From: Actinoplanes octamycinicus
GTDB taxonomy: Bacteria; Actinomycetota; Actinomycetes; Mycobacteriales; Micromonosporaceae
NCBI RefSeq assembly: GCF_014205225.1
Contig: NZ_JACHNB010000001.1
Span: forward strand, 186,001-250,000
DNA length: 64,000 nt
Direction: 5' to 3'
Part shown: in pieces, positions 17,250 through 25,275 of the stretch
How positions within the stretch are numbered: the first letter of the stretch is position 1
Layout: every line of letters begins with the position of its first letter
The notes under the pieces: model-generated
Databases searched by the model: none
Seen by the model: only the letters and a program-made list of their open reading frames with translations
What the model was told of the DNA's origin: nothing
Translations under genes and position numbers: made by a program

Positions 17250-18503
17250 CTAACCGGCCGCGCCGACCTCCGCGAGATAGGCGGTGGCCTTCTCCGGGTC
17301 GACGAACCAGTTCAGGAAGTCGTTCGGGTCGACGAAGCCGGCCGCGAAGCGGGCGGCGATCCGGTCGTTCTGCGAGGCGGCGCCGAGCAGCTGCTGGACG
17401 TGCGGCGGGAGCGGCTGCAGCATCGCGTTGGTCCAGCCGGTGACCGCGGCGCCGTGCGCGGTCCAGAACCCTTCGAAGGTCTCGGTCATCCACTGCTCGT
17501 CGAACGGCTGCTCGCCGTGCGCCAGGATGGCCCGCAGGTAGTGGTCGGCGGCCTTGGCGGCGGTGTTGCTGCCCTGGCCGGTGATCGGGTCGTTGGCGAT
17601 CACCACGTCGGCCAGCCCGAGCACCTTGCCCCCGCCGGGCAGGTGCGCGACCGGGCGCCGGACGGTCGGCGTGTACCGGCCGTGCAGGGTCGCCTTGGCG
17701 TCGGTGAGCTGCACGTTCGTCGCGCGCTCGGCGACCCAGGGCAGGTTCTCCCGGATCAGCTCCAGGGTGATCGCCAGGTGCTGCGCCGGGTCCATCCGGC
17801 CCGGGTGCCCGGCCCAGCGGTCCAGCGGGCCGCCCGGCACCGCCTCCCAGAACAGGATGTCGCACGGGCCGGAGTGGGTCAGGCCGGGGATCACGAACAG
17901 CTCGCCGAGGCCGGGCACCGCGTGGAAGCCGACGTGCGGGTCCGGCCACCGCGGGTCCGGTGCCAGGCCGTGCACGTAGGCCACCGCCAGCCCGCGCTGC
18001 GGCTCCGAGTACGGCGACCGGCTCGGGTCCCGGTCGAACATCGCCACCAGGTCGCCCTTGCCGGCCGCGACCACGGTCAGGTCGTACCGGCCGAGCTGGG
18101 TGATCGCGTCCAGGTCCTGGGTGGTGGCCGCGTTGTAGATCACCTCGACGCCGCGCTCCTCGGCGTCCTCCAGCCAGCGGGCCATCTTGATCCGCTGGTC
18201 GGTGGACTGGGCCGGGCGCTGGAACGGCGCGTTGAACGCCAGCGCCAGGTTCCCGGGCGGCGCGGCCAGCTGCACCCGCAGACCGTGGATCGGCGGGGTG
18301 ACCTCCTCCCAGTGGTTCAGCTGGTAGGCCCGCTCGGTGTCCAGCGCCAGCTCGAACATGGCCTGGGTCGAGGTGGGCCAGCCGGAGCGGATCTCCTCCG
18401 GCGTGCGCGCCGACATCAGGGTCACCTCGTAGCCCTCGGCCCGCAGGCTGAGAGCGAGCTGGAGACCGGCCTGGCCGGCTCCGACGATCAGGATCTTGCG
18501 CAT
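17250..18503 (-). CDS. Styrene/indole monooxygenase-like (StyA family) FAD-dependent protein
   Basis: 417 residues. The N-terminal dinucleotide motif GAGQAG (8-13) is followed by the StyA-type oxygenase domain (WPTSTQAMFELAL, GRYDLTVVAAGKG, DPITGQGSNTAAKAADHY). Known StyA enzymes take reduced FAD from a separate reductase (StyB) and epoxidise styrene or indole. No reductase gene is in this window, so either a distant one serves it or the protein has another role. GGAGG precedes the ATG. It is 23 bases behind the GTPase gene and ends the conservon. In other conservons this position can be held by a cytochrome P450, so this is probably the redox effector of the signalling module. Confidence 0.85.
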   Translation of the reverse strand: MRKILIVGAGQAGLQLALSLRAEGYEVTLMSARTPEEIRSGWPTSTQAMFELALDTERAYQLNHWEEVTPPIHGLRVQLAAPPGNLALAFNAPFQRPAQSTDQRIKMARWLEDAEERGVEVIYNAATTQDLDAITQLGRYDLTVVAAGKGDLVAMFDRDPSRSPYSEPQRGLAVAYVHGLAPDPRWPDPHVGFHAVPGLGELFVIPGLTHSGPCDILFWEAVPGGPLDRWAGHPGRMDPAQHLAITLELIRENLPWVAERATNVQLTDAKATLHGRYTPTVRRPVAHLPGGGKVLGLADVVIANDPITGQGSNTAAKAADHYLRAILAHGEQPFDEQWMTETFEGFWTAHGAAVTGWTNAMLQPLPPHVQQLLGAASQNDRIAARFAAGFVDPNDFLNWFVDPEKATAYLAEVGAAG

Positions 18504-18526
18504 GGGGGGTGCCTCCAGTGGTGCTG

Positions 18527-19093
18527 TTAACCGATGGCCTGTGCCGTCGCGTGGTCCACGACGGCCAGCAGGGCGTGGGCGACGTCGCGGGGGTCGCGGA
18601 TGTCACCGGCGATCAACGGAACGTGCGCGGGCAGCGTGAGCGCCTCACGAACCTCGGCCAGGTCGTGGGTCCGCACACCGTGGAACAGGTTGACGCAGAC
18701 GATCCAGGGCACCTCCGCATCATTCTCGAAATAATTGACCGCGGCGAACGAACTCTCCAGGTGGTTGGTGTCGACCAGGACCAGCGCGCCGACCGCGCCC
18801 CGGACCAGGTCGTCCCACATCGGCCAGAAGCGCGGCTGGCCGGGGGTGCCGAACAGATAGAGCACCAGCGAGTCGTCGATGGTGACCCGGCCGAAGTCCA
18901 TCGCCACCGTGGTGGTGACCTTGTCGATGCCCGGGTCGAGCCGGTCGATCTGGGCGGCCGCCGCGGTCATCCAGGACTCGGTGCGGATCGCCGGGATCTC
19001 CGAGATGGCCTCCACCGCGGTGGTCTTGCCGACCCCGAAGCCACCGGCGATGACGATCTTGGCGCTGCTAAGTGAGTCGGAGTAGGCCTGCAC
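18527..19093 (-). CDS. cvnD: Conservon small GTPase (CvnD type)
   Basis: 188 residues. P-loop GGFGVGKT (17-24), switch motif DFGRVTIDDSLVLYLFGTPGQPRF (shown here only as the conserved FGTPGQPRF core), and the NKxD-type region altered to CVNLF, as is usual in this MglA-like actinobacterial subgroup. It binds and hydrolyses GTP at the membrane with the roadblock and DUF742 partners. The GTG start has GGAGAGA upstream and overlaps the end of the DUF742 gene by 26 bases. Confidence 0.92.
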   Translation of the reverse strand: MQAYSDSLSSAKIVIAGGFGVGKTTAVEAISEIPAIRTESWMTAAAAQIDRLDPGIDKVTTTVAMDFGRVTIDDSLVLYLFGTPGQPRFWPMWDDLVRGAVGALVLVDTNHLESSFAAVNYFENDAEVPWIVCVNLFHGVRTHDLAEVREALTLPAHVPLIAGDIRDPRDVAHALLAVVDHATAQAIG

Positions 19094-19418
19094 GAAGTCT
19101 CTCCAGGAGTGCCAGATCTTGTGACGGCCGGGACTCGTGCACGACGAGCTGGCCGATTCTGAGCAGGTCGTTGATCAGCAACCGGGTCAGGCCGAGCGGC
19201 AGCCCGCAGGCCGCCGACAGCTCGGCCACCGAGCACATCCGGCGGGCCTGCTCGTAGAGCGACCGGGAGGCCGGCGCCAGGCTGGCGGCGAGCACCGGGT
19301 CGTACCGGTTGCCGGTGGACACCAGCGTGTGGATCAGCAACGGGTTGCGGCCGCCGGTCCGCCCCTTCGCGGTCATGTACGGGCGCACCTTCCAGTGCAG
19401 CCCCGGCCTTCGGGCCAT
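19068..19418 (-). CDS. cvnC: Conservon DUF742 protein (CvnC type)
   Basis: 116 residues, the usual length for DUF742. Typical features are the RPYMTAKGRT start, the winged-helix-like SVAELSAACGLPLGLTRLLINDL and a C-terminal LLERLRAGL. In described conservons, CvnC sits with the sensor kinase, roadblock and GTPase in a membrane complex. GGAGG precedes the ATG. The gene is 13 bases after the roadblock gene and overlaps the GTPase gene. Confidence 0.92.
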   Translation of the reverse strand: MARRPGLHWKVRPYMTAKGRTGGRNPLLIHTLVSTGNRYDPVLAASLAPASRSLYEQARRMCSVAELSAACGLPLGLTRLLINDLLRIGQLVVHESRPSQDLALLERLRAGLLRLT

Positions 19419-19431
19419 ACCGGACCTCCGA

Positions 19432-19887
19432 TCAGCGGGCCGGGGCCGGCAGGGTGCCCTGGTGCAGCGTCTGCCGGGTCTCCGGGGTGAGCGCGTGCCC
19501 GACCGCCTGGCTGAAGGTGGTCATGGCGTAGCCGAGGTGGCCGATCTGGGTCTGCGGCTGGGCCGCCACCAGCAGCGCGGCGACGAACTCGCCGGCCTGG
19601 TCGTCGATCCGCAGGAAGGCCAGGTGGCCGTGCGGATAGCGGATGCTCAGGTTCTCCGGGGCGCCGAGCTGCAGCAGGCCGCCGAGCTGGCCGGTGATGC
19701 CGAGGAAACCGGCGGCCAGGGCGGCCACGCTCTCCGCGTGCTCCCGGCTGAGGTGGCCGGAGGAGGCCAGCTGCAGGCCGTCCGCGGAGACCAGGACGAC
19801 CGCGGTGATGGTCGGCACGTCGCGGACGAGTTGCCCGATCAGCCAGGAGACGTCCGGTTGGCCGTCAGGGTTGCGGTAGTCGGTCAT
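19432..19887 (-). CDS. cvnB: Conservon roadblock/LC7 protein (CvnB type)
   Basis: 151 residues of roadblock/LC7 fold: LIGQLVRDVPTITAVVLVSADGLQLAS, with the repeat unit finishing in FLRIDDQAGEFVAALLVAA (segments named separately in the fold). The ATG at 19887 follows AAGGA and lies inside the end of the kinase gene (23-base overlap). Such proteins act as GTPase regulators in MglB fashion. The longer in-frame extension only shadows the kinase gene. Confidence 0.92.
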   Translation of the reverse strand: MTDYRNPDGQPDVSWLIGQLVRDVPTITAVVLVSADGLQLASSGHLSREHAESVAALAAGFLGITGQLGGLLQLGAPENLSIRYPHGHLAFLRIDDQAGEFVAALLVAAQPQTQIGHLGYAMTTFSQAVGHALTPETRQTLHQGTLPAPAR

Positions 19888-20926
19888 CAGGGTCCTTCTG
19901 TTTCTGGGGGGCTCGTGCACGGGCGGCGTCGACGCCCGCGTTGAAGTCCGCGGCGTCGTCCTGCCACGCGGTCCGGTGCACCTCGGTGGTGGCCGGCGGC
20001 GGCGGGGGCTCGGTGCCGCGGACACTGGCCGGGACCCGGCGCGGCATCGGTTTCGGGGCCGCCCGCTGGCCCGGCCGCTGCACCGGGAGCACCATGGTCA
20101 CGTCGTTCTGATGGTTCGGCGTCGGGGCCGGGACCGGCTCCGGCACCACCTGCGGCGTCTCGCAGAGCAGGTCGGCGCCGATCAGCAGCATCGCGACGGT
20201 GCCGCGCGGCTGGCGCGGCACCAGCCGGACCCGCAGCGACGGGTGCCGGTGGGTGAGCACGGCGGCCACCGAGAGACCCAGGTGGGCCGGGCGCAGCTCG
20301 TCGGGGGCCGGGCCGTCCGGGCCGGACAGCAGCCGCTCCAGCCACGGCAGATGCGCCGGGTTGAGGCCGATCCCGCTGTCCTCGACCCGGATCACCACGT
20401 CGCCGTCGCCGGTCAGGTGCGCGGCGATGGTGACCGCCTCGGTGGGCGGCGAGTACCGGTCGGCGTTGTCGATCAGCTCGGTGAGGATCCGGATCACGTC
20501 GTCGGCGGCGGACGCGGCCACCGCGAGATCCACCATCGGGCCGAAGTGCAGCCGCTCGTAGTGCTCGACCGCGGCGCCGGCCGCGTGCGCCACGTCGTGC
20601 AGCGAGGTGATCTGCGGATCCGGGTCGTCCAGCGGCTCGCCGGTGAGCACCCGCAGGTTCTCCGCGAGCCGGCGGACCCGGGTGACCGAGTGGTCGATCC
20701 GGAACAGGATCTTGCGCCGTTCCGGATCCTGCTCGCGGAATTCGGCTTCCCCGATGTGATGAACCGCCTCCCACGAAAGGGTGAGCAGGCGGAGCGCGAA
20801 CTCGCCGGCGACCGGGCGCCACGGATCGCTCGGCAAGGCCAGATCATCTTTCGGTACGGCCGGGGGCTGGACCGGCTCGGGGCCACGTCGTCGCAGCCAG
20901 CTCAACCAGCGGCGCGCCTCGGGCAT
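19865..20926 (-). CDS. cvnA: Conservon sensor kinase (CvnA type), soluble short form
   Basis: 353 residues. The phospho-acceptor-like segment FRIDHSVTRVRRLAENL (His79) is followed by a histidine-kinase ATPase domain with N box ELIDNADRYSPP (Asn154) and G1 box EDSGIGL (182-188). The C-terminal 100 residues are proline-rich and probably disordered. Unlike most CvnA proteins, it lacks the two membrane helices and the extracytoplasmic sensor, so it starts directly with the kinase core. GGGGAG precedes the ATG. First gene of the conservon, with its promoter in the following 500-base gap. Confidence 0.9.
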   Translation of the reverse strand: MPEARRWLSWLRRRGPEPVQPPAVPKDDLALPSDPWRPVAGEFALRLLTLSWEAVHHIGEAEFREQDPERRKILFRIDHSVTRVRRLAENLRVLTGEPLDDPDPQITSLHDVAHAAGAAVEHYERLHFGPMVDLAVAASAADDVIRILTELIDNADRYSPPTEAVTIAAHLTGDGDVVIRVEDSGIGLNPAHLPWLERLLSGPDGPAPDELRPAHLGLSVAAVLTHRHPSLRVRLVPRQPRGTVAMLLIGADLLCETPQVVPEPVPAPTPNHQNDVTMVLPVQRPGQRAAPKPMPRRVPASVRGTEPPPPPATTEVHRTAWQDDAADFNAGVDAARARAPQKQKDPDDRLPQP

Positions 20927-21144
20927 CGATTGCTCCCCATTCAGCCTTCTGTCCTATCGAAACGGAAGAAGATCACCGGTCACGGAGTCTGTACCGTACC
21001 CGCCTGATTGTCGGGCTGGCTATCGCCCGGGTTGCGGTAGTACCTCACAGGTTCGACAGTGACCGGCGTCTTGCTTTGATAACCGCCAAAGCGTGCCCGC
21101 GGTCACGCTCCGGCCCCCGCTTTTCGCAGCCGCGACCGTGCCGC
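20927..21144. other. Leader region of the conservon
   Basis: About 220 bases with no gene. It is noticeably lower in G+C near the kinase start, as expected for a promoter. No clear palindrome or second promoter could be assigned. Confidence 0.4.
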
Positions 21145-21270
21145 GGACTCGGTTTTCCGTCGCCGTCACCGTCCTCCGAACCCTGTTTTCCGTCGCCGCC
21201 ACCGTCCTCCGGTCCCCGCCTTTCGCGCCCCGGCAACGTCCTCCGGTCCCGCCTTTCGTGCCCCCGGCAA
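21145..21270 (-). repeat. Degenerate ~33-bp tandem repeats
   Basis: Two units beginning TTTTCCGTCGCC at 21153 and 21186, followed by two more diverged units sharing CGCCTTTCG at 21217 and 21250, give a period of about 33 bases. On the minus strand an open frame reads them as 11-residue units (TENRVR core). The frame has no convincing start site, so these are treated as non-coding repeats. Confidence 0.55.
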
Positions 21271-21309
21271 CGCGAACGGGCCGGTCCATGATGGACCGGC
21301 CCGTTCGCG
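21271..21309. terminator. Strong hairpin, 18-bp perfect stem, 3-base loop
   Basis: The arms CGCGAACGGGCCGGTCCA and TGGACCGGCCCGTTCGCG enclose TGA. The hairpin lies directly after the carbonic anhydrase relic in minus-strand direction and was probably that gene's terminator. Confidence 0.75.
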
Positions 21310-21329
21310 CGACAGTGCCCAGCCGAGCA

Positions 21330-21438
21330 CGGTGACCTTGCCGCTGTCCAGGTCGTAGCGGGCGCCATGCGCCGATGGCGATCGCACCGACCGTGACCTC
21401 GGCCGCGCCACACCGCTCGTGGCCGAGAACGATCAGCA
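21330..21438 (-). pseudogene. Relic of a beta-carbonic anhydrase gene
   Basis: Minus-strand translation of 21409-21437 gives LIVLGHERCGAAEV, the zinc-ligand His/Cys region of beta-class carbonic anhydrases. After a frame change, 21341-21366 gives GARYDLDSGKVTVLGW, which matches the C-terminal end of the same family. The roughly 100 residues that should separate them are absent and the rest of the protein is missing, so this is a decayed fragment. Confidence 0.6.
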
Positions 21439-21753
21439 GCGGCGGGATGACCCCGCCAGATCAGCAAGCTCCTGCAGGCGCCGGATCACGTCAGCCTTCC
21501 CGTCACCGTCCGGCAGTTCCTGTCGCCCGGCCTCGACAAGCTCGTGGCGCAACAGTTCCATCGCCTCGTCCCGCGCCGCCGGCGACAACTCGGCGAGCCA
21601 GAACGACCCCAGGTTGTTGTCGACAATCTCCCGAAGGTGAGCCTTGGCCTCCGGCGCCGAGATCCGCGCCCGCAGAAACTCCAGCACCCAGTCGAACAGC
21701 CCGCCACTGACCACCCAGTCGGCTCCCGGGCCCAGAACGAGCAGACCCGCCAT
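21433..21753 (-). CDS. Hypothetical 106-residue protein
   Basis: No family recognised. The N-terminus is hydrophobic (GLLVLGPGADWVVSGGLFDWVLEFL) and is followed by a helical acidic part (SPAARDEAMELLRHEL, ADVIRRLQELADLA). The ATG overlaps the stop of the preceding gene by one base, so the two are co-translated. Its 3' end runs into the carbonic anhydrase relic, which means the C-terminal residues SSRRC may be shaped by that rearrangement. Confidence 0.6.
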   Translation of the reverse strand: MAGLLVLGPGADWVVSGGLFDWVLEFLRARISAPEAKAHLREIVDNNLGSFWLAELSPAARDEAMELLRHELVEAGRQELPDGDGKADVIRRLQELADLAGSSRRC

Positions 21754-22160
21754 CACGCCCCCTGATCTTCTGGCAGGAAGCAGCCGTGGTCCTGGAGCGG
21801 GGTGGTGACGTCGAGGTTGATCTCGCTGATCGTGCCGGCTGGGGAGAGGCCGTCGGGGCGGTCCGGCACGCGGTCGCCGGGCAGCCAGCCGACGCCGCCG
21901 GACATCTGTCGCCGGGTGGTCGCTCCGCCGGCGACCTCCGGGTGGTCGGAGCCCAGCGAGCCGTAGCGGTCGAGCAGCGCGTGCACCGCGTCGTAGACGT
22001 CCGCGATGTCGGCCGGGTCCGCGTCCGGATGGTCGGCGAGATGGGCCCGGCGCGCCGCCGCCAGGAACCGTTCCGGGTCGACGACCACCACGTCCTCGCG
22101 GCTGCGCACGCTGATCACCATGCCGGCCCGCGGAACCGCACCCGGCTCACCGTCATCCAT
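21753..22160 (-). CDS. Hypothetical 135-residue protein
   Basis: Not recognised. The N-terminal half contains VVVVDPERFLAAARRAHLADHPDADPADIADVYDAV, described here as an acidic helical region, and a tail with ITPL-like DVTTPLQDHGCFLPED. It has no signal peptide or membrane segment. The gene is first in a two-gene unit with the following 106-residue protein. About 180 bases separate it from the second tRNA terminator. Confidence 0.6.
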   Translation of the reverse strand: MDDGEPGAVPRAGMVISVRSREDVVVVDPERFLAAARRAHLADHPDADPADIADVYDAVHALLDRYGSLGSDHPEVAGGATTRRQMSGGVGWLPGDRVPDRPDGLSPAGTISEINLDVTTPLQDHGCFLPEDQGA

Positions 22161-22337
22161 CGCGCGAGCCTACGGGCTGCACCGGCGCGCTGACGTCATC
22201 ACTTTCGGCCGGCTTACGGCGTACCGGAAATCAGCGGCCGCGGACCGTGACCAGAAGATCGAGGGCGCAGCCCGAGTGAGGGAAAACCAGCGGCGGACCC
22301 GGCGGCGATCAGAACGGCCCCCGGAGTAGAAATGACG

Positions 22338-22376
22338 AGCGCCCCCGGTCCGCGCTTTTCGCGGACAGAGGGCGCT
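22338..22376 (-). terminator. Terminator hairpin of the second tRNA operon
   Basis: Outer stem AGCGCCC/GGGCGCT and inner stem GTCCGCG/CGCGGAC. It has the same architecture as 8732-8771 after the first operon. The inner stem is identical while the outer stem has changed on both sides, which keeps the pairing. Confidence 0.78.
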
Positions 22377-22385
22377 GTTAGCTCG

Positions 22386-22457
22386 TGGGCGATACTGGGA
22401 TCGAACCAGTGACCTCTTCCGTGTCAAGGAAGCGCGCTCCCGCTGCGCCAATCGCCC
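22386..22457 (-). tRNA. tRNA-Val (GAC), copy 2
   Basis: Same 72-nt sequence and cloverleaf as the copy at 8780-8851; anticodon GAC; no encoded CCA. Last gene of the second Gly-Cys-Val operon. Confidence 0.97.
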
Positions 22458-22467
22458 CGCATTAGCG

Positions 22468-22538
22468 AGGTGGAGACGGGATTTGAACCCGTGTACACGG
22501 CTTTGCAGGCCGTTGCCTCGCCTCTCGGCCACTCCACC
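22468..22538 (-). tRNA. tRNA-Cys (GCA), copy 2
   Basis: Same 71-nt gene as at 8862-8932. The ten-base spacer to the Val gene is also kept. Confidence 0.97.
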
Positions 22539-22576
22539 GAGTCGGCCCCGCACGGTTACCTGTGAAGGCCTCTCCG

Positions 22577-22648
22577 AGCGGAAGACGGGATTCGAACCCG
22601 CGACCCTCACCTTGGCAAGGTGATGCGCTACCACTGCGCCACTTCCGC
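22577..22648 (-). tRNA. tRNA-Gly (GCC), copy 2
   Basis: Same 72-nt gene as at 8974-9045. The spacer to the Cys gene differs in sequence and is 38 instead of 41 bases long. Confidence 0.97.
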
Positions 22649-22680
22649 GTCGCCGCCCGGTCTCCCTGGCGACGGACAAA

Positions 22681-22710
22681 ACCATAGCCGGTCACCTGGG
22701 CCTTCGCCAA
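22681..22710 (-). promoter_or_regulatory. Promoter of tRNA operon 2 (-35 TTGGCG, 18 bp, -10 TATGGT)
   Basis: The elements and their 18-base spacing match the promoter of the first operon, at the same distance (33 bases) from the Gly tRNA. Confidence 0.72.
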
Positions 22711-22823
22711 ACCGGGGTCCCCCGGCGTGTCGTGAGCAGCGCGAACGTGACCGGCGACAGGAGCGGCGGGGGGCCGGGAAATGGGGGCGCGCGGCCCGGC
22801 GCGGGTCCGATTGGATGGGAGGC

Positions 22824-23993
22824 ATGCAGATCCGGCAGATCAGCGCCGCCGAGCGGACCGCGACGATGTTCCCGCTCCAGGCCTACGCGTGGCTCCCCTC
22901 CCCGACCACGAGCGCCGACGAGGAGGCGAAGCACCGGGCCAACGCGCCGTTCTTCGAGACCACCACGATGCTGGTCGCCGAGGCTGACGGCGACACGCTG
23001 GCCTGCGCCGCCTCGCTGCCGATGCGGCAGAACGTGCGCGGCCGGGTGCTGGAGATGGCCGGGATCGCGTCGGTCACCTCGCGGCCGGAGGCGCGCCGGC
23101 AGGGGGTGATCCGGCAGCTGCTGGAGCGGCTGCTCCGGCAGGTCCGCGAGGAGGGCGCCGCGGTCAGCGCGCTCTACCCGTTCCGGCCCAGTTTCTACGC
23201 CCGGTTCGGCTATGTCGGGATCCCCCGGGTGCGGGTGGCCCGGTTCACCCCGGCCAGCCTCGGCGACCTGCTGCGGCGGGACCTGCCCGGGGAGGTGCGG
23301 CGGTGGTCCGGCGCGGAGGCGTTCGACGACTATGACGCCCTGGTCCACCGCCTGCTGGGCGAGCGGCACGGGTTCGCCGTCTTCGACGAGAAGCGCACCG
23401 GGGTGCTCCGCCAGGAGCCGGTCTGGATCGCGCTGGCCCGGGCCGGCGGCGAGGTGGTCGGCGGCCTGCGGTACCGGATCGACCAGCACGGCGGTGACCT
23501 GATCGCGTCGAACCTGTTCAGCACCGGCCCGCTCGGCCGGGCGCTGCTGCTGCAGTTCCTGGCCCGGCACGTCGACCAGGTGGCCACGATCGAGCTGCTG
23601 ACCGGGGCGGACGAGCTGCCCGAGCTGTGGGGCACCGACATGACCGTGACGGTCACCGGGACGGTGGAGAACCCGCGGCGGAACGCGCCGATGGTCCGGG
23701 TGCTGGACGTGCCGGCGCTGGCCGGCAGCGAGGTGGGCAGCGGCTCGGTGACCGTGGCGGTGACCGGCGACGAGCTGACCGGCGGGGTGTGGCAGCTGGG
23801 CGCGGACGACGGGCGGCTGACCGTGAAGCCGGGCGGCACGCCGTCGGTGACGCTGACCGCGGCCGGGTTCAGCGCGCTGGTCTACGGGGTGCTGGATGCC
23901 ACCGAGGTGTTCACCCGGGGGCTGGGCGAGCTCGAACCCGCGCTGGACACGCTCTTCCCGCGGCGGATCCCGTACCTGTTCGCCGATTTCTAG
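22824..23993 (+). CDS. Eis-like GNAT N-acetyltransferase
   Basis: 389 residues. The N-terminal GNAT domain shows the acetyl-CoA motif SRPEARRQGVIRQLLERLL and the Eis-type YPFRPSFYARFGY. A second GNAT-like domain and a C-terminal sterol-carrier-like domain (GKITVKPG-type LTVKPGGTPSVTLT, AAGFSALVYG) complete the three-part Eis layout. Enzymes of this family acetylate amines, including aminoglycosides in mycobacteria. The substrate here is unknown. GGAGG lies just ahead of the ATG; an ATG nine bases upstream is possible. The stop overlaps the convergent ApbE gene by four bases. Confidence 0.88.
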   Translation: MQIRQISAAERTATMFPLQAYAWLPSPTTSADEEAKHRANAPFFETTTMLVAEADGDTLACAASLPMRQNVRGRVLEMAGIASVTSRPEARRQGVIRQLLERLLRQVREEGAAVSALYPFRPSFYARFGYVGIPRVRVARFTPASLGDLLRRDLPGEVRRWSGAEAFDDYDALVHRLLGERHGFAVFDEKRTGVLRQEPVWIALARAGGEVVGGLRYRIDQHGGDLIASNLFSTGPLGRALLLQFLARHVDQVATIELLTGADELPELWGTDMTVTVTGTVENPRRNAPMVRVLDVPALAGSEVGSGSVTVAVTGDELTGGVWQLGADDGRLTVKPGGTPSVTLTAAGFSALVYGVLDATEVFTRGLGELEPALDTLFPRRIPYLFADF

Positions 23994-24739
23994 CTCGCGA
24001 CCGGCAGCCCGGGCGAGGTGAAGGCCCGGCCGTCCTCGGTCACCGCCGCCGACTCGTATCCCTCGGCGACCCGCCCGGCCAGCCAGGACAGCCCGGCCTC
24101 GCCCATCGCCAGGGCGGCGGTGGCGTAGGCGTCGGCGACCGCCAGGTCCGGGCCGGTCACGGTGACCGAGCACAGCCCGGTGGCCGGCCGGCCGGTGCGC
24201 GGGTTCCAGACGTGCGCGCCGCGCTCGTAGGTGCCGGAGGTGGCCACCGCGCCCTCCCGGACGGCGAGCACCCAGGCGAGCTTGTCGGCCTGCCAGGGGT
24301 GCCGGATGCCGACCCGCCACGGGCCGCCGTCCGGGGCGCTGCCGCGCATCCGGATGTCGCCGCCGGCGTTGATGTGGTGCCGGGTGGAGCCGGCCTCGGC
24401 CAGCCGGGCCGAGGCGACCTCGACGGACCAGCCCTTCACGTAGCCGGACGGGTCGAGCGGGCCGCCGGCGTACGCGTCGAACCAGCCGTCGGTCTCCCGC
24501 CACAGGTCGGCGCAGCGGTCCAGGACCAGGCGCAGGTCGGCGGAGCCGGCGGCCGGGGTCAGCTCGCCGCGGCGCAGCCGGCTGACCTCGCTGTCCTCCT
24601 TGTACGTGCTGAACCGCGCGTCCACCTCGTGCAGCCAGTCGCAGGTCCCGGCGATCAGCTCACGCAGCCGCTCGGCGGGCAGGTCGTCGGCGATGTCGAT
24701 GCTGACGACCGTTCCCATGACGTGTTCGACGTGGCGCAC
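23990..24739 (-). CDS. apbE: FAD:protein FMN transferase (ApbE family)
   Basis: 249 residues, shorter than Gram-negative ApbE and without a signal peptide. Family motifs are present: VMGTVVSID at the start, DARFSTYKEDSEVSRL, DPSGYVKGWSVE, INAGGDIRMRG, and TSGTYERGAHVWNPRTGRP near the end. ApbE attaches FMN through a phosphoester to a Ser/Thr in target proteins. The target is clearly the FMN-binding protein encoded 11 bases upstream. Since the flavin acceptor is outside the membrane, the lack of an obvious export signal here is notable. Confidence 0.9.
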   Translation of the reverse strand: MRHVEHVMGTVVSIDIADDLPAERLRELIAGTCDWLHEVDARFSTYKEDSEVSRLRRGELTPAAGSADLRLVLDRCADLWRETDGWFDAYAGGPLDPSGYVKGWSVEVASARLAEAGSTRHHINAGGDIRMRGSAPDGGPWRVGIRHPWQADKLAWVLAVREGAVATSGTYERGAHVWNPRTGRPATGLCSVTVTGPDLAVADAYATAALAMGEAGLSWLAGRVAEGYESAAVTEDGRAFTSPGLPVAS

Positions 24740-24750
24740 GCTGATCGACG

Positions 24751-25251
24751 TTACGCCCCGGCGGCGTCCAGGGCAGCCTGCAGGGAGGTCTTGTACGACC
24801 CGCTGGTGAGGGTGGCGCCGGAGACCGTGTCGACGTCCGCGCTCTGTGCCTTGAGGGTCGCCTGGTTGAGCTTGGACACCGCGTCCGGGTTGATCGTGCC
24901 GCTGTAGCCGGCCTTCGGGTACGTCGCGTTCGCGCTGGAGATCTTCCCGCCGCTCACCTTGATGGTGACCTGGACGGTGCCGTACGGATTCTGCGCGGCC
25001 TTGCCCTTGTAGGTGCCGGACTTGAGGCCGCCCTCGTCCTCCTCCGGCTCGGCCGTCTTCTTCTTCTTGTCGGACGGCTTGTCGGCCGGCTTCTTCGACG
25101 GCGCGTCAGCGGGCGCCGGCTCCTCGGTCACCTCCTGGGCGGCCGGCGCGGCCTCCACCGGGGCCGCCGCGGGCTGCACGCTCAGGCGGACCCCGAGGAT
25201 CAGGGCCGCGCCGGTGAGGGTGCCGACGGCTGCTGCGGTACTACGGCGCAT
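24751..25251 (-). CDS. Secreted FMN-binding domain protein, ApbE substrate
   Basis: 166 residues. An N-terminal hydrophobic segment (TAAAVGTLTGAALILGV) acts as signal or anchor, then a charged K/E/P-rich linker of about 50 residues, then an FMN_bind domain (LKSGTYKGKAAQNPYGTVQV). The covalent flavinylation motif DTVSGATLTSGSYK is near residue 145; in known members the Thr of SGAT carries the FMN. The gene lies between the ferric reductase-like gene and apbE. Likely role: a covalent flavin electron carrier on the outer face of the membrane. Confidence 0.92.
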   Translation of the reverse strand: MRRSTAAAVGTLTGAALILGVRLSVQPAAAPVEAAPAAQEVTEEPAPADAPSKKPADKPSDKKKKTAEPEEDEGGLKSGTYKGKAAQNPYGTVQVTIKVSGGKISSANATYPKAGYSGTINPDAVSKLNQATLKAQSADVDTVSGATLTSGSYKTSLQAALDAAGA

Positions 25252-25275
25252 GGCGGGACTCCAAGACGTCGGGGA

